A DNA stretch of 64,000 bases from Mycolicibacterium moriokaense (GCF_003201655.1 NZ_QJJU01000026.1:27259-91258); one strand, 5' to 3'. Positions 16,102-24,748 are shown, counted from the stretch's first letter. Made by a program: numbers and translations. The notes: generated by a model from the letters alone, not told the origin.

Positions 16102-17324
16102 GAGTACGCCGGACCAATCGCACCGTCGGCCCGCAGCCGGGCCAGTTCATCTGTGCTCACACCCAATTCGCTCAGCACCGCGTCGGTGTGCTCACCAAGC
16201 CCTGGCACGACGCCCATCGGCTGTTCGAACCCCTTGATCACCGGTGGTGGTCGCAATGCCGGGATATCGCCCTTCGATGTGCCGACCGTTCGCCAGCGGT
16301 CGCGGGCGGTGAGCTGCGGGTGCACCACGACCTCGCTCGGCAGGTTGTAGCGGGAGTTGCCGATGCCTGCTGCATCGGCGATCTTCTGGATCTCAGCGAT
16401 ATCATGCTGGACGCACCAGGATCCGATCGCCTCGTCGAGGATGTCGCGGTGCGCGCATCGGCCGGAGTTGGTGGAAAACCGCGCATCGTCGGCCAGGTCG
16501 GGGCGATCGATGATCTCCTTGGCCACCCGCTGCCACTCGCGGTCGTTGGTGGTGCCGAGCACGACGGTCTGACCATCGCGGGTGGGAAACGCCCCGTACG
16601 GCGCCACCGCGGGCGATCCGACGCCCAACGGCTGCTGGTCGACGCCCGAGTGCTGTGTATAGGTCAGCGCGTAGCCCATGACATCGGTCATCACGTCGAA
16701 GAGGCTGAGTTCGACGGACGGCGCCGCGACACCCTCGGGACGGCCACCGCGTGCGAACAGCAGCGCCAGGATCGAGATCGCCGCGTAAAGCCCAGTGGTG
16801 AAGTCGGCCATTGCAGGCCCCGGCTTGGCGGGCATCCCGGGGTAGCCGGTGATTGCACATGAACCCGATTCCGCCTGCACCAGAAGGTCATACGCGCGCT
16901 TGTGCGAGATCGGCCCGCCGGGCCCGTACCCGTCGATCTCGACGGGTATGACGTTGGGGTGGCTTTGCGCGAGGTCGGCGGCCGCGATACCCATCCTGGC
17001 AGTCGCTCCTGGCGCGAGGTTGGACACGAACGCGTCGGCACGGTCGAGCAGCCGGTGTAGCAGGTTCATACCTGCCTGCGACTTCGTGTTCAGCGTCACC
17101 GATTCCTTGCCTCGGTTGCACCACACGAAGTGCGCGGCAAGCCCGCCGGGACCGTTGACCACGTCGTCGTAGTCGCGCGCGAAGTCTCCTCCATTGGGGT
17201 TCTCCACCTTGATGACGCGGGCACCGAAATCGGCGAGCACGCGAGTACAGATCGGCGCGGCCACCGCTTGCTCCATCGCGACGACGGTGACCCCGGCCAG
17301 TGGGGCATCAGACGTGCCCGTCAC
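16098..17324 (-). CDS. CaiB/BaiF family (class III) CoA-transferase
   Basis: 408 aa. The N-terminal Rossmann-like part has LADFGARVIKVENPNGGD, and the catalytic Asp is present (Asp146 in AYDLLVQAESG), followed by GLYAAISILALL and the C-terminal GLGEHTDAVLSELG. Class III enzymes move CoA between carboxylic acids without ATP. As no acyl-CoA synthetase is encoded in the window, this gene may activate the pathway acid or recycle CoA. The GTG overlaps the SDR stop by four bases and its stop overlaps the crotonase start, so the three genes are translationally coupled. Confidence 0.92.
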   Translation of the reverse strand: MTGTSDAPLAGVTVVAMEQAVAAPICTRVLADFGARVIKVENPNGGDFARDYDDVVNGPGGLAAHFVWCNRGKESVTLNTKSQAGMNLLHRLLDRADAFVSNLAPGATARMGIAAADLAQSHPNVIPVEIDGYGPGGPISHKRAYDLLVQAESGSCAITGYPGMPAKPGPAMADFTTGLYAAISILALLFARGGRPEGVAAPSVELSLFDVMTDVMGYALTYTQHSGVDQQPLGVGSPAVAPYGAFPTRDGQTVVLGTTNDREWQRVAKEIIDRPDLADDARFSTNSGRCAHRDILDEAIGSWCVQHDIAEIQKIADAAGIGNSRYNLPSEVVVHPQLTARDRWRTVGTSKGDIPALRPPPVIKGFEQPMGVVPGLGEHTDAVLSELGVSTDELARLRADGAIGPAYS

Positions 17325-18079
17325 ATCACCATGCCGCCGTCGACCGGCAGCACCTGCCCGGTGATGTAGGACGCCGCGTTGGACGCCATGAACACGAAGG
17401 CCCCCGCGATCTCCGACGGCTCCGCCCAGCGCTTCATCGGAATTCGATTCATCATGTTGGCCGAGAATTTCTCGTTGGTACGGATGGTTTCGGTCATCGG
17501 TGTCGCGGCCAGCGGGGCGAGCGCGTTGACCATAATGTTTTTGGTGGCCAGTTCGCGCGCAAGCGATTTCGTGAAGCCGATGATGCCCGCCTTGGCGGCC
17601 GAATAGTTGACCTGGCCGAGGGTGCCGGTCAGTCCGGCCGCCGACGTCACGTTGACGATGCGCCCGGTGCCGTCGGTCGGAATGTACGGCAGCGCCGCCT
17701 GGGTCACGTTGAACGCGCCAAGCACATGGATGTCGAACAGCAGTCGCATCGAGTCCTGCGTGAGCTTGTCGAACATTCCCGGCTTGGTCACGCCCGCATT
17801 GTTGATGACGATGTGCAGGGCGCCATCGGCCAACGCCGCGGCCTGCGCCGCCGCCGCGTCGGCGGAATCACGATCCGAGACATCCAGCGCGGTCGACTCG
17901 GCCCTGCCCCCTTGGGCCGAAATGCGTTCGGCCACAGCGGCGGCGGCGTCCTTGTCCAGATCGGTGACCAGTACCGCCGCGCCCGCGTCGGCCAGCGCCT
18001 CGGCGACAGCGGAACCGATTCCGCCCGCGGCTCCGGTCACCAGCGCCGAGCGGCCGGTCAGGTCGAAGTAGTTGGTCAT
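17321..18079 (-). CDS. Short-chain dehydrogenase (likely 3-hydroxyacyl-CoA/hydroxy dehydrogenase)
   Basis: 252 aa classical SDR with TGAAGGIG cofactor motif, NNAGVTKPG, Ser in NVTSAAG, catalytic YSAAK, and the C-terminal YITGQVLPVDGG. All catalytic residues are present. Its place between an acyl-CoA dehydrogenase and a CoA-transferase, crotonase and thiolase suggests the 3-hydroxyacyl-CoA oxidation step. The alternative is a ring alcohol. The ATG at 18079 shares one base with the ACAD stop (TGATG). The role is inferred from context. Confidence 0.88.
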   Translation of the reverse strand: MTNYFDLTGRSALVTGAAGGIGSAVAEALADAGAAVLVTDLDKDAAAAVAERISAQGGRAESTALDVSDRDSADAAAAQAAALADGALHIVINNAGVTKPGMFDKLTQDSMRLLFDIHVLGAFNVTQAALPYIPTDGTGRIVNVTSAAGLTGTLGQVNYSAAKAGIIGFTKSLARELATKNIMVNALAPLAATPMTETIRTNEKFSANMMNRIPMKRWAEPSEIAGAFVFMASNAASYITGQVLPVDGGMVM

Positions 18080-19245
18080 CAGTAGCTCCTCGGCAGACCG
18101 AGGACATGTTCACCAAGGAAGTTCAGGATCATCTCCTGACTGACCGGCGCGATCTTCATCAGGCGCGACTCACGGAAGTAACGCGAAACGTGATACTCCT
18201 CGGAATAGCCCATGCCTCCGTGCAACTGCAGCGCCCGATCGGCGGCACCGAAACCGGCGTCGGCACACAGGTACTTCGCGGTATTCGCCTCGCGCCCGCA
18301 CGGTTTGCCGCTGTCATATAGCCACGTCGCCTTGCGCAGCACCAGTTCCGCCGCGTCGAGGCGGGCCAACGAGTCAGCCAGCGGGAACTGAAGACCCTGG
18401 TTCATTCCGATCGGCCTGTTGAACACAATCCGCTCGTTGCCGTACTTGACCGCCTTCTCCAACGCGACCCGCCCGATGCCAAGCGCCTCGGCGGCGATCA
18501 GCATCCGTTCGGGGTTGAGCCCGTCGAGGATGTACTTGAAACCCTTGCCCTCCTCGCCGACCCTGTCCCCGACCGGCACGATCAGGTCGTCGATGAACAC
18601 CTCGTTGGAACTGACGGCGTTGCGGCCCATCTTCTTGATCGGGCGGATGTCGACGTGCTCGGGGTTGAGGTCGGTCAGGAACAGCGTCATGCCGTCCGTC
18701 TTCTTGGTGACCTCGTCATACGGCGTGGTGCGGGTGAGCAGCAGGATCTTCTCGGACTCGCCCGCCTTGGAGATCCACACCTTGCGGCCGTTGATGCGGT
18801 ACGTGTCGCCCTCACGCTTGGCGAACGTCGTAATCCGCGAGGTGTCGAGTCCGGCACCGGGTTCAGTGACACCGAAGCACACGTGCAAGTCGCCGTTGAC
18901 AATCCGGGGCAGCGTCGCTGCTTTGAGTTCGTCGGAGCCGTGTTTGACCACAGGCTGCATACCGAAGATCGACAGGTGGATAGCGCTAGCGCCGTTCATC
19001 GCCGCCCCGGATCGCGAGATCTCCTCGAGCAGCAACGTCGCCTCGGTGATGCCCAGACCGTGGCCGCCGTACTCCTCCGGGATCGTCATGCCCAGCCAAC
19101 CGCCCTTGGCGATGGCGTCGTAGAACTCCCGAGGGAACTCGTGCGCGAGGTCCTTCTCCATCCAGTAGTGGTCGTCGAACTTGCCCGCCAATTCGGCGAC
19201 GGACTTACGGATCAGCTCCTGATCCTCGGTCAGCTCGAAACTCAT
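18079..19245 (-). CDS. Acyl-CoA dehydrogenase (FadE type)
   Basis: 388 aa. Motifs are LGMTIPEEYGGHGLGITEAT, CFGVTEPGAGLDTSRITTFA, NGRKVWISKAGESEK, and LQLHGGMGYSEEYHVSRYFR. The end reads LMKIAPVSQEMILNFLGEHV, without the GTSE motif of most members, so the catalytic base is not identifiable by eye. The ATG at 19245 (MSFELTEDQEL) is the family-typical start; a GTG at 19257 is possible. It is the first gene of the coupled block down to 12490, below a strong hairpin at 19285-19327 that may separate it from the amidohydrolase gene. Confidence 0.9.
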   Translation of the reverse strand: MSFELTEDQELIRKSVAELAGKFDDHYWMEKDLAHEFPREFYDAIAKGGWLGMTIPEEYGGHGLGITEATLLLEEISRSGAAMNGASAIHLSIFGMQPVVKHGSDELKAATLPRIVNGDLHVCFGVTEPGAGLDTSRITTFAKREGDTYRINGRKVWISKAGESEKILLLTRTTPYDEVTKKTDGMTLFLTDLNPEHVDIRPIKKMGRNAVSSNEVFIDDLIVPVGDRVGEEGKGFKYILDGLNPERMLIAAEALGIGRVALEKAVKYGNERIVFNRPIGMNQGLQFPLADSLARLDAAELVLRKATWLYDSGKPCGREANTAKYLCADAGFGAADRALQLHGGMGYSEEYHVSRYFRESRLMKIAPVSQEMILNFLGEHVLGLPRSY

Positions 19246-19284
19246 CCCGCCGGGCACGATCCCTCTCCTCTGGTCACACGCGAA

Positions 19285-19327
19285 TTCGGCGTGACTGGTC
19301 GCGCTGAGCGCAACCAAGCACGCCGAA
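19285..19327. terminator. Strong hairpin between amidohydrolase and ACAD genes
   Basis: TTCGGCGTG (19285-19293) pairs exactly with CACGCCGAA (19319-19327). Inside, GGT/ACC and GCGCT/AGCGC also pair, giving a nearly continuous 17-18 bp stem with a very small loop. It lies in the 94-bp gap between two genes on the same strand, so it may terminate, attenuate or process the transcript. No T-tract follows on the minus strand, as is common in mycobacteria. Confidence 0.55.
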
Positions 19328-19339
19328 ATCGCTATTCAC

Positions 19340-20632
19340 TCAGTCCTTGTTGCCGGTCAACTCTTTGGCATTCGCGGCGAAGTCGGCGAAGCTGGCACCG
19401 CCGTGCTCGTGCTTGCTGAGGGCTTGGATGGAGACATCATGACCCTCAGCGGCTTTTCGTAGGGCACCGACGGTGGCTTGTTCCTTCGAGATGTGGCTGA
19501 AGGGGTCGAAGTGATACCACCGCATCGCGTTCTCAAAGGTCATCTTGTTGACCTCGTCATCGGGCACGTTGTGTTCGGTGAGCACATCGTGGAGCTGCTC
19601 GGGGGCACCGGGCCACATCGAATCGCTGTGTGGGTAGTCGGCTTCCCAGCAGATGTTGTCGGTGCCGATCTGGTTGCGCAGCTGCACACCGACGTGATCG
19701 GAGATGAAGCAGGTCAAGAAGTGATCGCGGAACACCTCGGAGGGCTTCTGCTTGCCGAAGTCTTGACCCGTCCATGTCGAATGCATCTCATAGGTGCGAT
19801 CAGCGCGCTCGAGGAAGTAGGGGATCCATCCGGTGCCGCCCTCACTCAACGCGATCTTGAGGTCCTTGTACTTCTTGATCGGCTTGGACCACAACAGATC
19901 CGCGGCGGCCTGGACGATGTTCATCGGCTGCAGGGTGATCATCACGTCCATGGGGGCATCAGGCGCGGTGATCGCCAACCGGCCCGAGGAGCCGATGTGC
20001 ACGTTCAACACCGTGTCGGTGTCCACCAACGCCTCCCACAACGGCGTCCAGTAGTCATCGTGGAAGCTGGGGTAGCCCATCGCGGCCGGGTTCTCGGTGA
20101 ACGTCAACGAGTGCACGCCGCGCTTGGCGTTGCGCCTGACTTCCTTGGCGCACGCCTCGGCATCCCAGATCACCGGCAGCGTCATCGGGATGAACCGCGC
20201 CGGATAGGCCCCACACCACTCCTCCACATGCCAGTCGTTGTAGGCCTGCACGAGCGCCAGACTGAACTCGGGATCCTCGGTGGCGAACAACCGACCCGCG
20301 AACCCAGGAAATGACGGAAAACACATCGACCCCAGGATGCCGCCGGCGTTCATGTCCTTGACGCGCTCGTCGACGTTGTAACACCCGGGGCGGATCTCAT
20401 CGAGACCCTGCGGCTCGAGGCCGTACTCCTCCTTCGGGCGACCGGCCACGGCGTTCAACGCGACGTTGGGGATCACCACGTCGCGGAACTGCCAAGTGTC
20501 ACTGCCGTCCGGGTTGTGCACCAACCGCGGCGCCTCGTCCAGGTACTTCTTCTGCAGATGGTTCTTGAACATGTCGGGCGGCTCAACGATGTGGTCATCA
20601 ACGCTGATCAGGATCATGTCTTCCTTGTTCAC
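19340..20632 (-). CDS. Amidohydrolase-2 family metal-dependent hydrolase/decarboxylase
   Basis: 430 aa TIM-barrel. It has the N-terminal SVDDHIVEPPDMF metal motif, a His in VLNVHIGSSG, the EGG of LSEGGTGWIPYF, and the conserved ADYPHSDSMWPGA carrying the catalytic Asp. This pattern is common in actinobacterial catabolic clusters, where members act as hydrolases or non-oxidative decarboxylases of ring-derived acids. The GTG at 20632 has AAAGGAAC upstream. It faces the CMD-Rieske operon across a 252-bp regulatory gap. A paralogous type occurs at 46571. The reaction is not certain. Confidence 0.88.
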   Translation of the reverse strand: MNKEDMILISVDDHIVEPPDMFKNHLQKKYLDEAPRLVHNPDGSDTWQFRDVVIPNVALNAVAGRPKEEYGLEPQGLDEIRPGCYNVDERVKDMNAGGILGSMCFPSFPGFAGRLFATEDPEFSLALVQAYNDWHVEEWCGAYPARFIPMTLPVIWDAEACAKEVRRNAKRGVHSLTFTENPAAMGYPSFHDDYWTPLWEALVDTDTVLNVHIGSSGRLAITAPDAPMDVMITLQPMNIVQAAADLLWSKPIKKYKDLKIALSEGGTGWIPYFLERADRTYEMHSTWTGQDFGKQKPSEVFRDHFLTCFISDHVGVQLRNQIGTDNICWEADYPHSDSMWPGAPEQLHDVLTEHNVPDDEVNKMTFENAMRWYHFDPFSHISKEQATVGALRKAAEGHDVSIQALSKHEHGGASFADFAANAKELTGNKD

Positions 20633-20672
20633 GCCTGTTCCTTTCGTCGAGGTCCCCGGGCCCCGATAAACC

Positions 20673-20718
20673 AGTACGGTTCTCTATGTGAGGAAACTAT
20701 CTTCTCACCGTACGAGAA
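20673..20718. promoter_or_regulatory. Inverted-repeat region upstream of amidohydrolase, with GAGAA/TTCTC boxes
   Basis: TACGGTTCTC near 20675 and CTCACCGTA near 20705 are inverted. TTCTC and GAGAA boxes recur here (GGTTCTC, CTTCTCACC, ACGAGAATC). It lies 40-85 bp upstream of the amidohydrolase start. The boxes resemble halves of the GAGAAT palindrome at 20850, so it may be a degenerate site for the same regulator. The rest of the 20633-20884 gap shows no gene. Confidence 0.4.
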
Positions 20719-20849
20719 TCAACGTCCGAAAACCACCCTAGGGCCATCTGGCAGGGCCGTTGCTCCACGGGAGGCACCGCCGTGACCGGCGCTTCTGGCG
20801 CTTGACGTTGACCATTCGCGCAAAAGGTGGAAACCTATTAGCGAAATAT

Positions 20850-20864
20850 GAGAATCTGATTCTC
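20850..20864. promoter_or_regulatory. Operator GAGAATC-T-GATTCTC upstream of the CMD-Rieske operon
   Basis: A 15-bp perfect palindrome 20 bp upstream of the GTG at 20885. The same design, GAGAAT-N3-ATTCTC, occurs at 28850-28864 and 61396-61410, and a weaker GAGAA-N5-TTCTC form at 29644. The recurrence in several promoters marks it as a regulator binding site; the TetR at 28921, flanked by two copies, is the prime candidate. Confidence 0.75.
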
Positions 20865-20884
20865 GTCAGGGAGAGGAGGACGCT

Positions 20885-21415
20885 GTGCGGGTGCCACCGC
20901 TTCCGGCGGACGAGTGGGACGACGCCGTCGACCACGCCCTTTCGGGCATGCTGCCCGCTGAGCGGCGCAACCCCGACGCGGCGGGCAACCTGCTGGCCAC
21001 CCTCGTACGGCATCCCGAACTCACTCGCGCGTTTCTGCGATTCAACAACCACCTGTTGTTCTCCTCGACACTGCCGCCGCGCCTTCGCGAGCTGGCCGTA
21101 CTGCGGGTGGCCCACGTGCACCACTCCGAATACGAATGGCGCCACCACGTCCGCATGGGCAAGGAGGTCGGGCTCACCGACGAGGTGATCGACGGCCTCC
21201 GGCGCGGTGAGGCGTCCGACGAGTTGGACCAGGCGATCCTGCACGCCGTCGACGAGCTCCAGGAGAAATCGGTTATCTCGGACGCGACGTGGACGGCGTT
21301 ATCTCAAGACCTCGACGAGCGCCAACGTATGGACCTCGTCTTCACGATTGGCTGCTATGGCGCACTCGCCATGGCTATCAACACCTTTGGCGTAGAACCC
21401 GACCAGGAGAGGTAG
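20885..21415 (+). CDS. Carboxymuconolactone decarboxylase/AhpD-like family protein
   Basis: 176 aa all-helical protein. It contains LPPRLRELAVLRVAHVHHSEYEW, the CMD/AhpD core helix, with His-Ser rather than the Cys-x-x-Cys redox pair of AhpD, so peroxidase activity is unlikely. The family includes decarboxylases and proteins of unknown role often found beside oxygenases. The GTG at 20885 follows GAGAGGAGGA. First gene of a seven-gene plus operon; the Rieske gene begins two bases after its stop. Exact function unknown. Confidence 0.82.
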   Translation: MRVPPLPADEWDDAVDHALSGMLPAERRNPDAAGNLLATLVRHPELTRAFLRFNNHLLFSSTLPPRLRELAVLRVAHVHHSEYEWRHHVRMGKEVGLTDEVIDGLRRGEASDELDQAILHAVDELQEKSVISDATWTALSQDLDERQRMDLVFTIGCYGALAMAINTFGVEPDQER

Positions 21416-21417
21416 AC

Positions 21418-22764
21418 GTGGCACATTTTCCAAAACCGGCCGCAGGTAGCTGGACAGAGAACTGGCCGGAACTCGGCACTGCGCCGGTCAACTACGAGGA
21501 CTCCATCGACCCGGAGCATTACAAACTCGAGCAGCAGGCGATCTTCAAGAAGACCTGGCTCAACGTCGGCCGCGTAGAGCGGCTGCCGAAGAAGGGCAGC
21601 TACTTCTCGCGCGAGATGCCGTCGGCGGGGCCCGGCACGTCGGTGATCATCGTCAAGGACAAGCAGGACGTCGTCCGTGCTTTCTACAACATGTGCCGTC
21701 ACCGCGGAAACAAGCTGGTGTGGAACGACTTTCCCGGCGAGGAAGTGTCGGGTTCCTGCCGCCAGTTCACCTGCAAGTACCACGCGTGGCGCTACAGCCT
21801 CGAGGGCGATCTGACGTTCGTTCAGCAGGAGGGCGAGTTCTTCGACCTCGACAAGGCCAACTACGGCTTGGTGCCGGTGCGCTGCGAGGTGTGGGAAGGC
21901 TTCATCTTCATCAATTTCGACAACGATGCCTCGCCGCTGAAGGAGTACCTGGGTGACTTCGCCGAGGGCCTGGAGGGCTACCCGTTCCACGAGATGACCG
22001 AGCACTACAGCTACCGCTCGGATATCAACGCCAACTGGAAGCTGTTCATCGACGCGTTCGTCGAGTTCTACCACGCACCGATCCTGCACATGAAGCAAGC
22101 GGAGAAGGAGGAGGCCGAGAAGCTGGCCAAGTTCGGCTTCGAGGCGCTCGCGTACGACATCAAGGGCATCCACTCGATGGTGTCGTCCTGGGGCGGGATG
22201 TCGCCGCCGAAGGACCTGAGCATGGTCAAGCCCATCGAGCGGATCCTGCACAGCGGCCTGTTCGGACCGTGGGACCGGCCGGACATCGAGGGCATCCTGC
22301 CCGACGAGTTGCCGCCTGCCATCAACCCATCCCGCCAACCAACTTGGGGCACTGACTCTTTCGAGTTCTTCCCCAACTTCACGCTGCTGTTCTGGGCGCC
22401 GGGCTGGTACCTCACCTACCACTACTGGCCAACCGCCGTTGACAAGCACATCTTCGAGGCAGACCTGTACTTCGTGCCGCCGAAGAACCTCCGTGAGCGG
22501 CTCTCCCAGGAACTGGCCGCGGTGACGTTCAAGGAGTACGCGTTCCAAGACGCCAACACGCTGGAAGCCACCCAGACACAGATCGGCACTAGGGTCGTCA
22601 CGGACTTCCCGCTGTGCGATCAGGAGATCCTGCTGCGCCATCTACACAAGACCGCGCACGATTACGTCAATGCGTACAAGACCAACGGGAACGGCAGTGC
22701 TTCTGGGGGCGCCAACGGCAAGCACGCCGCATCGACTGACGAGAAGGATGCAGCGCATGTCTAA
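21418..22764 (+). CDS. Rieske [2Fe-2S] ring-hydroxylating oxygenase, large subunit
   Basis: 448 aa. Cluster ligands are C93-x-H95 (CRHRGNK) and C119-x-x-H122 (CKYHAW). The catalytic domain has NWKLFIDAFVEFYHAPILHM with the two iron His residues. The last ~30 residues are a Gly/Asn/Ala-rich, probably disordered tail (KTNGNGSASGGANGK). The GTG at 21418 follows AGGAGAGG; the frame is open upstream within the CMD gene but that is shadow. It is similar to the oxygenase at 10199-11485. No reductase or classical beta subunit is adjacent, but a small partner gene overlaps its end by eight bases. Confidence 0.9.
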   Translation: MAHFPKPAAGSWTENWPELGTAPVNYEDSIDPEHYKLEQQAIFKKTWLNVGRVERLPKKGSYFSREMPSAGPGTSVIIVKDKQDVVRAFYNMCRHRGNKLVWNDFPGEEVSGSCRQFTCKYHAWRYSLEGDLTFVQQEGEFFDLDKANYGLVPVRCEVWEGFIFINFDNDASPLKEYLGDFAEGLEGYPFHEMTEHYSYRSDINANWKLFIDAFVEFYHAPILHMKQAEKEEAEKLAKFGFEALAYDIKGIHSMVSSWGGMSPPKDLSMVKPIERILHSGLFGPWDRPDIEGILPDELPPAINPSRQPTWGTDSFEFFPNFTLLFWAPGWYLTYHYWPTAVDKHIFEADLYFVPPKNLRERLSQELAAVTFKEYAFQDANTLEATQTQIGTRVVTDFPLCDQEILLRHLHKTAHDYVNAYKTNGNGSASGGANGKHAASTDEKDAAHV

Positions 22765-23086
22765 GTTGCCGGAGGAATTCGCTGACCTGGAGCGGTTCAG
22801 CGACTGGTGCCTGCCCACCGAAGATGAGCGGTACCAGAAGCGGCTGAACTCGACGATGGCCGAGATGCAGGAGCTGTACGACGCCGGAATGGCCAGGCTG
22901 GAGGACATCATGGTCTATGTCGACGCCCGCTTCCCGCTTGCAGGGATGCCAGACGACGCAAAGGCGCTCGTCCATCTCGGACAGTCGATCGTCATGGTGA
23001 GCTTCCCCGTCGAGGTGTGGAAGCAGCCACGCGTGCTTGATAGCGGTGCCTCGTATATCCAACTCATCAAGGAGCCGGTGGTCTGA
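22757..23086 (+). CDS. Small Rieske-oxygenase partner protein (paralogue of 9879-10202)
   Basis: 109 aa. It starts MSKLPEEFADLERF and carries ERYQKRLNSTMAEMQ and, near the end, PVEVWKQPRV, the same landmarks as the 107-aa protein at 9879. No cysteine cluster, signal or membrane segment is seen. The ATG at 22757 lies nine bases after AAGG and overlaps the oxygenase stop; an ATG at 22748 is too close to that site. The repeated pairing with a Rieske gene suggests a dedicated subunit or maturation factor. Function unknown. Confidence 0.8.
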   Translation: MSKLPEEFADLERFSDWCLPTEDERYQKRLNSTMAEMQELYDAGMARLEDIMVYVDARFPLAGMPDDAKALVHLGQSIVMVSFPVEVWKQPRVLDSGASYIQLIKEPVV

Positions 23087-23088
23087 GC

Positions 23089-24345
23089 GTGCTGACCCTC
23101 AAAGCAGCGGGTCTACTTGACGTCGATGCCGGCGAGATCGTCCGGCCGGGAATCGTTCGTGTCGAAGGCGACCGCATCGTCGCCGTCGGCGGTGCCGACA
23201 ATTCAGCACCAGCCGGAGGCTCGGCCGACGAAGGCGAGATCATCGATCTCGGGGACTCGATCCTCCTGCCCGGCCTGATGGACATGGAGGTCAACCTCCT
23301 GATGGGCGGGCGCGGCGAGAATCCCGGGCTGTCCCAGGTGCAGGACGATCCGCCCACCCGCGTGCTGCGTGCGGTTGGCAACGCCCGGCGGACGCTGCGC
23401 GCGGGGTTCACCACCGTTCGCAATCTCGGATTGTTCGTCAAGACGGGCGGTTACCTGCTCGACGTCGCGCTTGGCAAGGCGATCGACGCGGGCTGGATCG
23501 ACGGGCCGCGCGTAGTGCCTGCCGGACATGCGATCACCCCGACCGGCGGGCACCTCGACCCGACGATGTTCGCCGCGTTCATGCCGGGTGTGCTCGAGCT
23601 GACCGTCGAGGAGGGTATCGCCAACGGTGTCGACGAGATCCGAAAGGCGGTGCGCTACCAGATCAAGCACGGCGCGCAGCTGATCAAGGTCTGTTGTTCC
23701 GGAGGTGTCATGTCGATGACCGGAGAGGCAGGCGCACAACACTATTCGGACGAGGAGCTGGTCGCGATCGTCGACGAGGCGCACCGGCGAGGCCTGCGGG
23801 TCGCGGCGCATACCCACGGCGCCGAGGCGGTCAAGCACGCGGTGGCGGCAGGCATCGACTGCATCGAGCACGGTTTCTTGATGGACGACGAGGCCATCAA
23901 GATGCTCGTCGACAACGACCGGTTCCTGGTCACCACCCGGCGGCTGGCCGAGGCGATGGACGTCTCGAAGGCGCCAAAGGAGCTGCGGGACAAGGCCGCC
24001 GAGATGTTTCCGAAGGCGCGCACGTCGATCAAGGCCGCGTATGAGGCGGGCGTGAAGATTGCCGTCGGCACCGACGCGCCCGCCATCCCCCACGGCAAGA
24101 ATGCCGACGAGCTCGTCACCCTTGTCGATTGGGGCATGCCCGCTGCAGCCGTGCTACGGGCGGCCACCGTCGTCGCGGCCGATCTGATCAACAGACCCGA
24201 TCTCGGCCGTATCGCGGAGGGTTATCTCGCGGACATCATCGCGGTGCCAGGCGATCCGCTGCTGGACATCAGCATTACAAAGGACGTGAATTTTGTAATG
24301 AAGGGAGGTAAGGTCTTCCGAAATGACCAAGCCAACAAGAACTGA
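23089..24345 (+). CDS. Amidohydrolase-fold protein with altered metal site
   Basis: 418 aa, composite beta-sandwich plus TIM barrel as in imidazolonepropionase or prolidase-like amidohydrolases. Visible are LLPGLMDMEVNL, KHGAQLIKVCCSGG (the bridging Lys), AAHTHGAEAVKHA and CIEHG (His ligands) and AVGTDAP (Asp). The usual HxH at the first strand is replaced by Glu67-x-Asn69, so the binuclear site is incomplete; a single metal or altered chemistry is possible. The GTG follows the small partner gene by two bases. Ring opening by C-N or C-C hydrolysis is conceivable but unproven. Confidence 0.82.
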   Translation: MLTLKAAGLLDVDAGEIVRPGIVRVEGDRIVAVGGADNSAPAGGSADEGEIIDLGDSILLPGLMDMEVNLLMGGRGENPGLSQVQDDPPTRVLRAVGNARRTLRAGFTTVRNLGLFVKTGGYLLDVALGKAIDAGWIDGPRVVPAGHAITPTGGHLDPTMFAAFMPGVLELTVEEGIANGVDEIRKAVRYQIKHGAQLIKVCCSGGVMSMTGEAGAQHYSDEELVAIVDEAHRRGLRVAAHTHGAEAVKHAVAAGIDCIEHGFLMDDEAIKMLVDNDRFLVTTRRLAEAMDVSKAPKELRDKAAEMFPKARTSIKAAYEAGVKIAVGTDAPAIPHGKNADELVTLVDWGMPAAAVLRAATVVAADLINRPDLGRIAEGYLADIIAVPGDPLLDISITKDVNFVMKGGKVFRNDQANKN

Positions 24346-24748
24346 TGACATCGTCGAGATCCAGCAGCTCCTCGCGAAGTACGCGGTGACCATCACCCAG
24401 GGCGACATCGAGGGCCTCGTCTCGGTGTTCACTCCCGACGGCACCTACAGCGCCTTCGGCGAAACGTATGCGCTGGAGCGCTTTCCCGTGTTGGTCGACG
24501 CCGCGCCGAAGGGCCTCTTCATGACGGGGACTGCGCTGGTCGACCTCGACGGCGACGCCGCCACCGGTACCCAGCCGTTGTGCTTCATCGAGCATTCGCA
24601 GCACGACATGCGCATCGGGTATTACCGCGACACCTACGTCCGCACGGCCGATGGCTGGCGGCTGAAGACCAGAGCGATGACCTTCATCCGGCGCAGCGGG
24701 GACCACGACCATGGGCGTCCGCATGCGATCGGCCGACCGACTGCATGA
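24323..24748 (+). CDS. SnoaL-like / NTF2-fold protein
   Basis: 141 aa. The N-terminal helices DDIVEIQQLLAKYAVTITQG, then DIEGLVSVFTPDGTYSAFG and the strand HDMRIGYYRDTYVRTADGWRLKTR fit the SnoaL-like half-barrel used by small isomerases, dehydratases and the beta subunits of ring-hydroxylating oxygenases. The ATG at 24323 lies inside the 3' end of the amidohydrolase-like gene (23-base overlap), and its stop overlaps the next ATG (ATGA). Either an enzyme of its own or a helper for the Rieske oxygenase in the same operon. Confidence 0.78.
   Translation: MTKPTRTDDIVEIQQLLAKYAVTITQGDIEGLVSVFTPDGTYSAFGETYALERFPVLVDAAPKGLFMTGTALVDLDGDAATGTQPLCFIEHSQHDMRIGYYRDTYVRTADGWRLKTRAMTFIRRSGDHDHGRPHAIGRPTA

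Noticed and set aside
24323..24748. Classical Rieske oxygenase beta subunit
   Set aside because: The fold fits NTF2/SnoaL, but the protein is shorter than usual and an amidohydrolase-like gene lies between it and the oxygenase; kept as SnoaL-like only.
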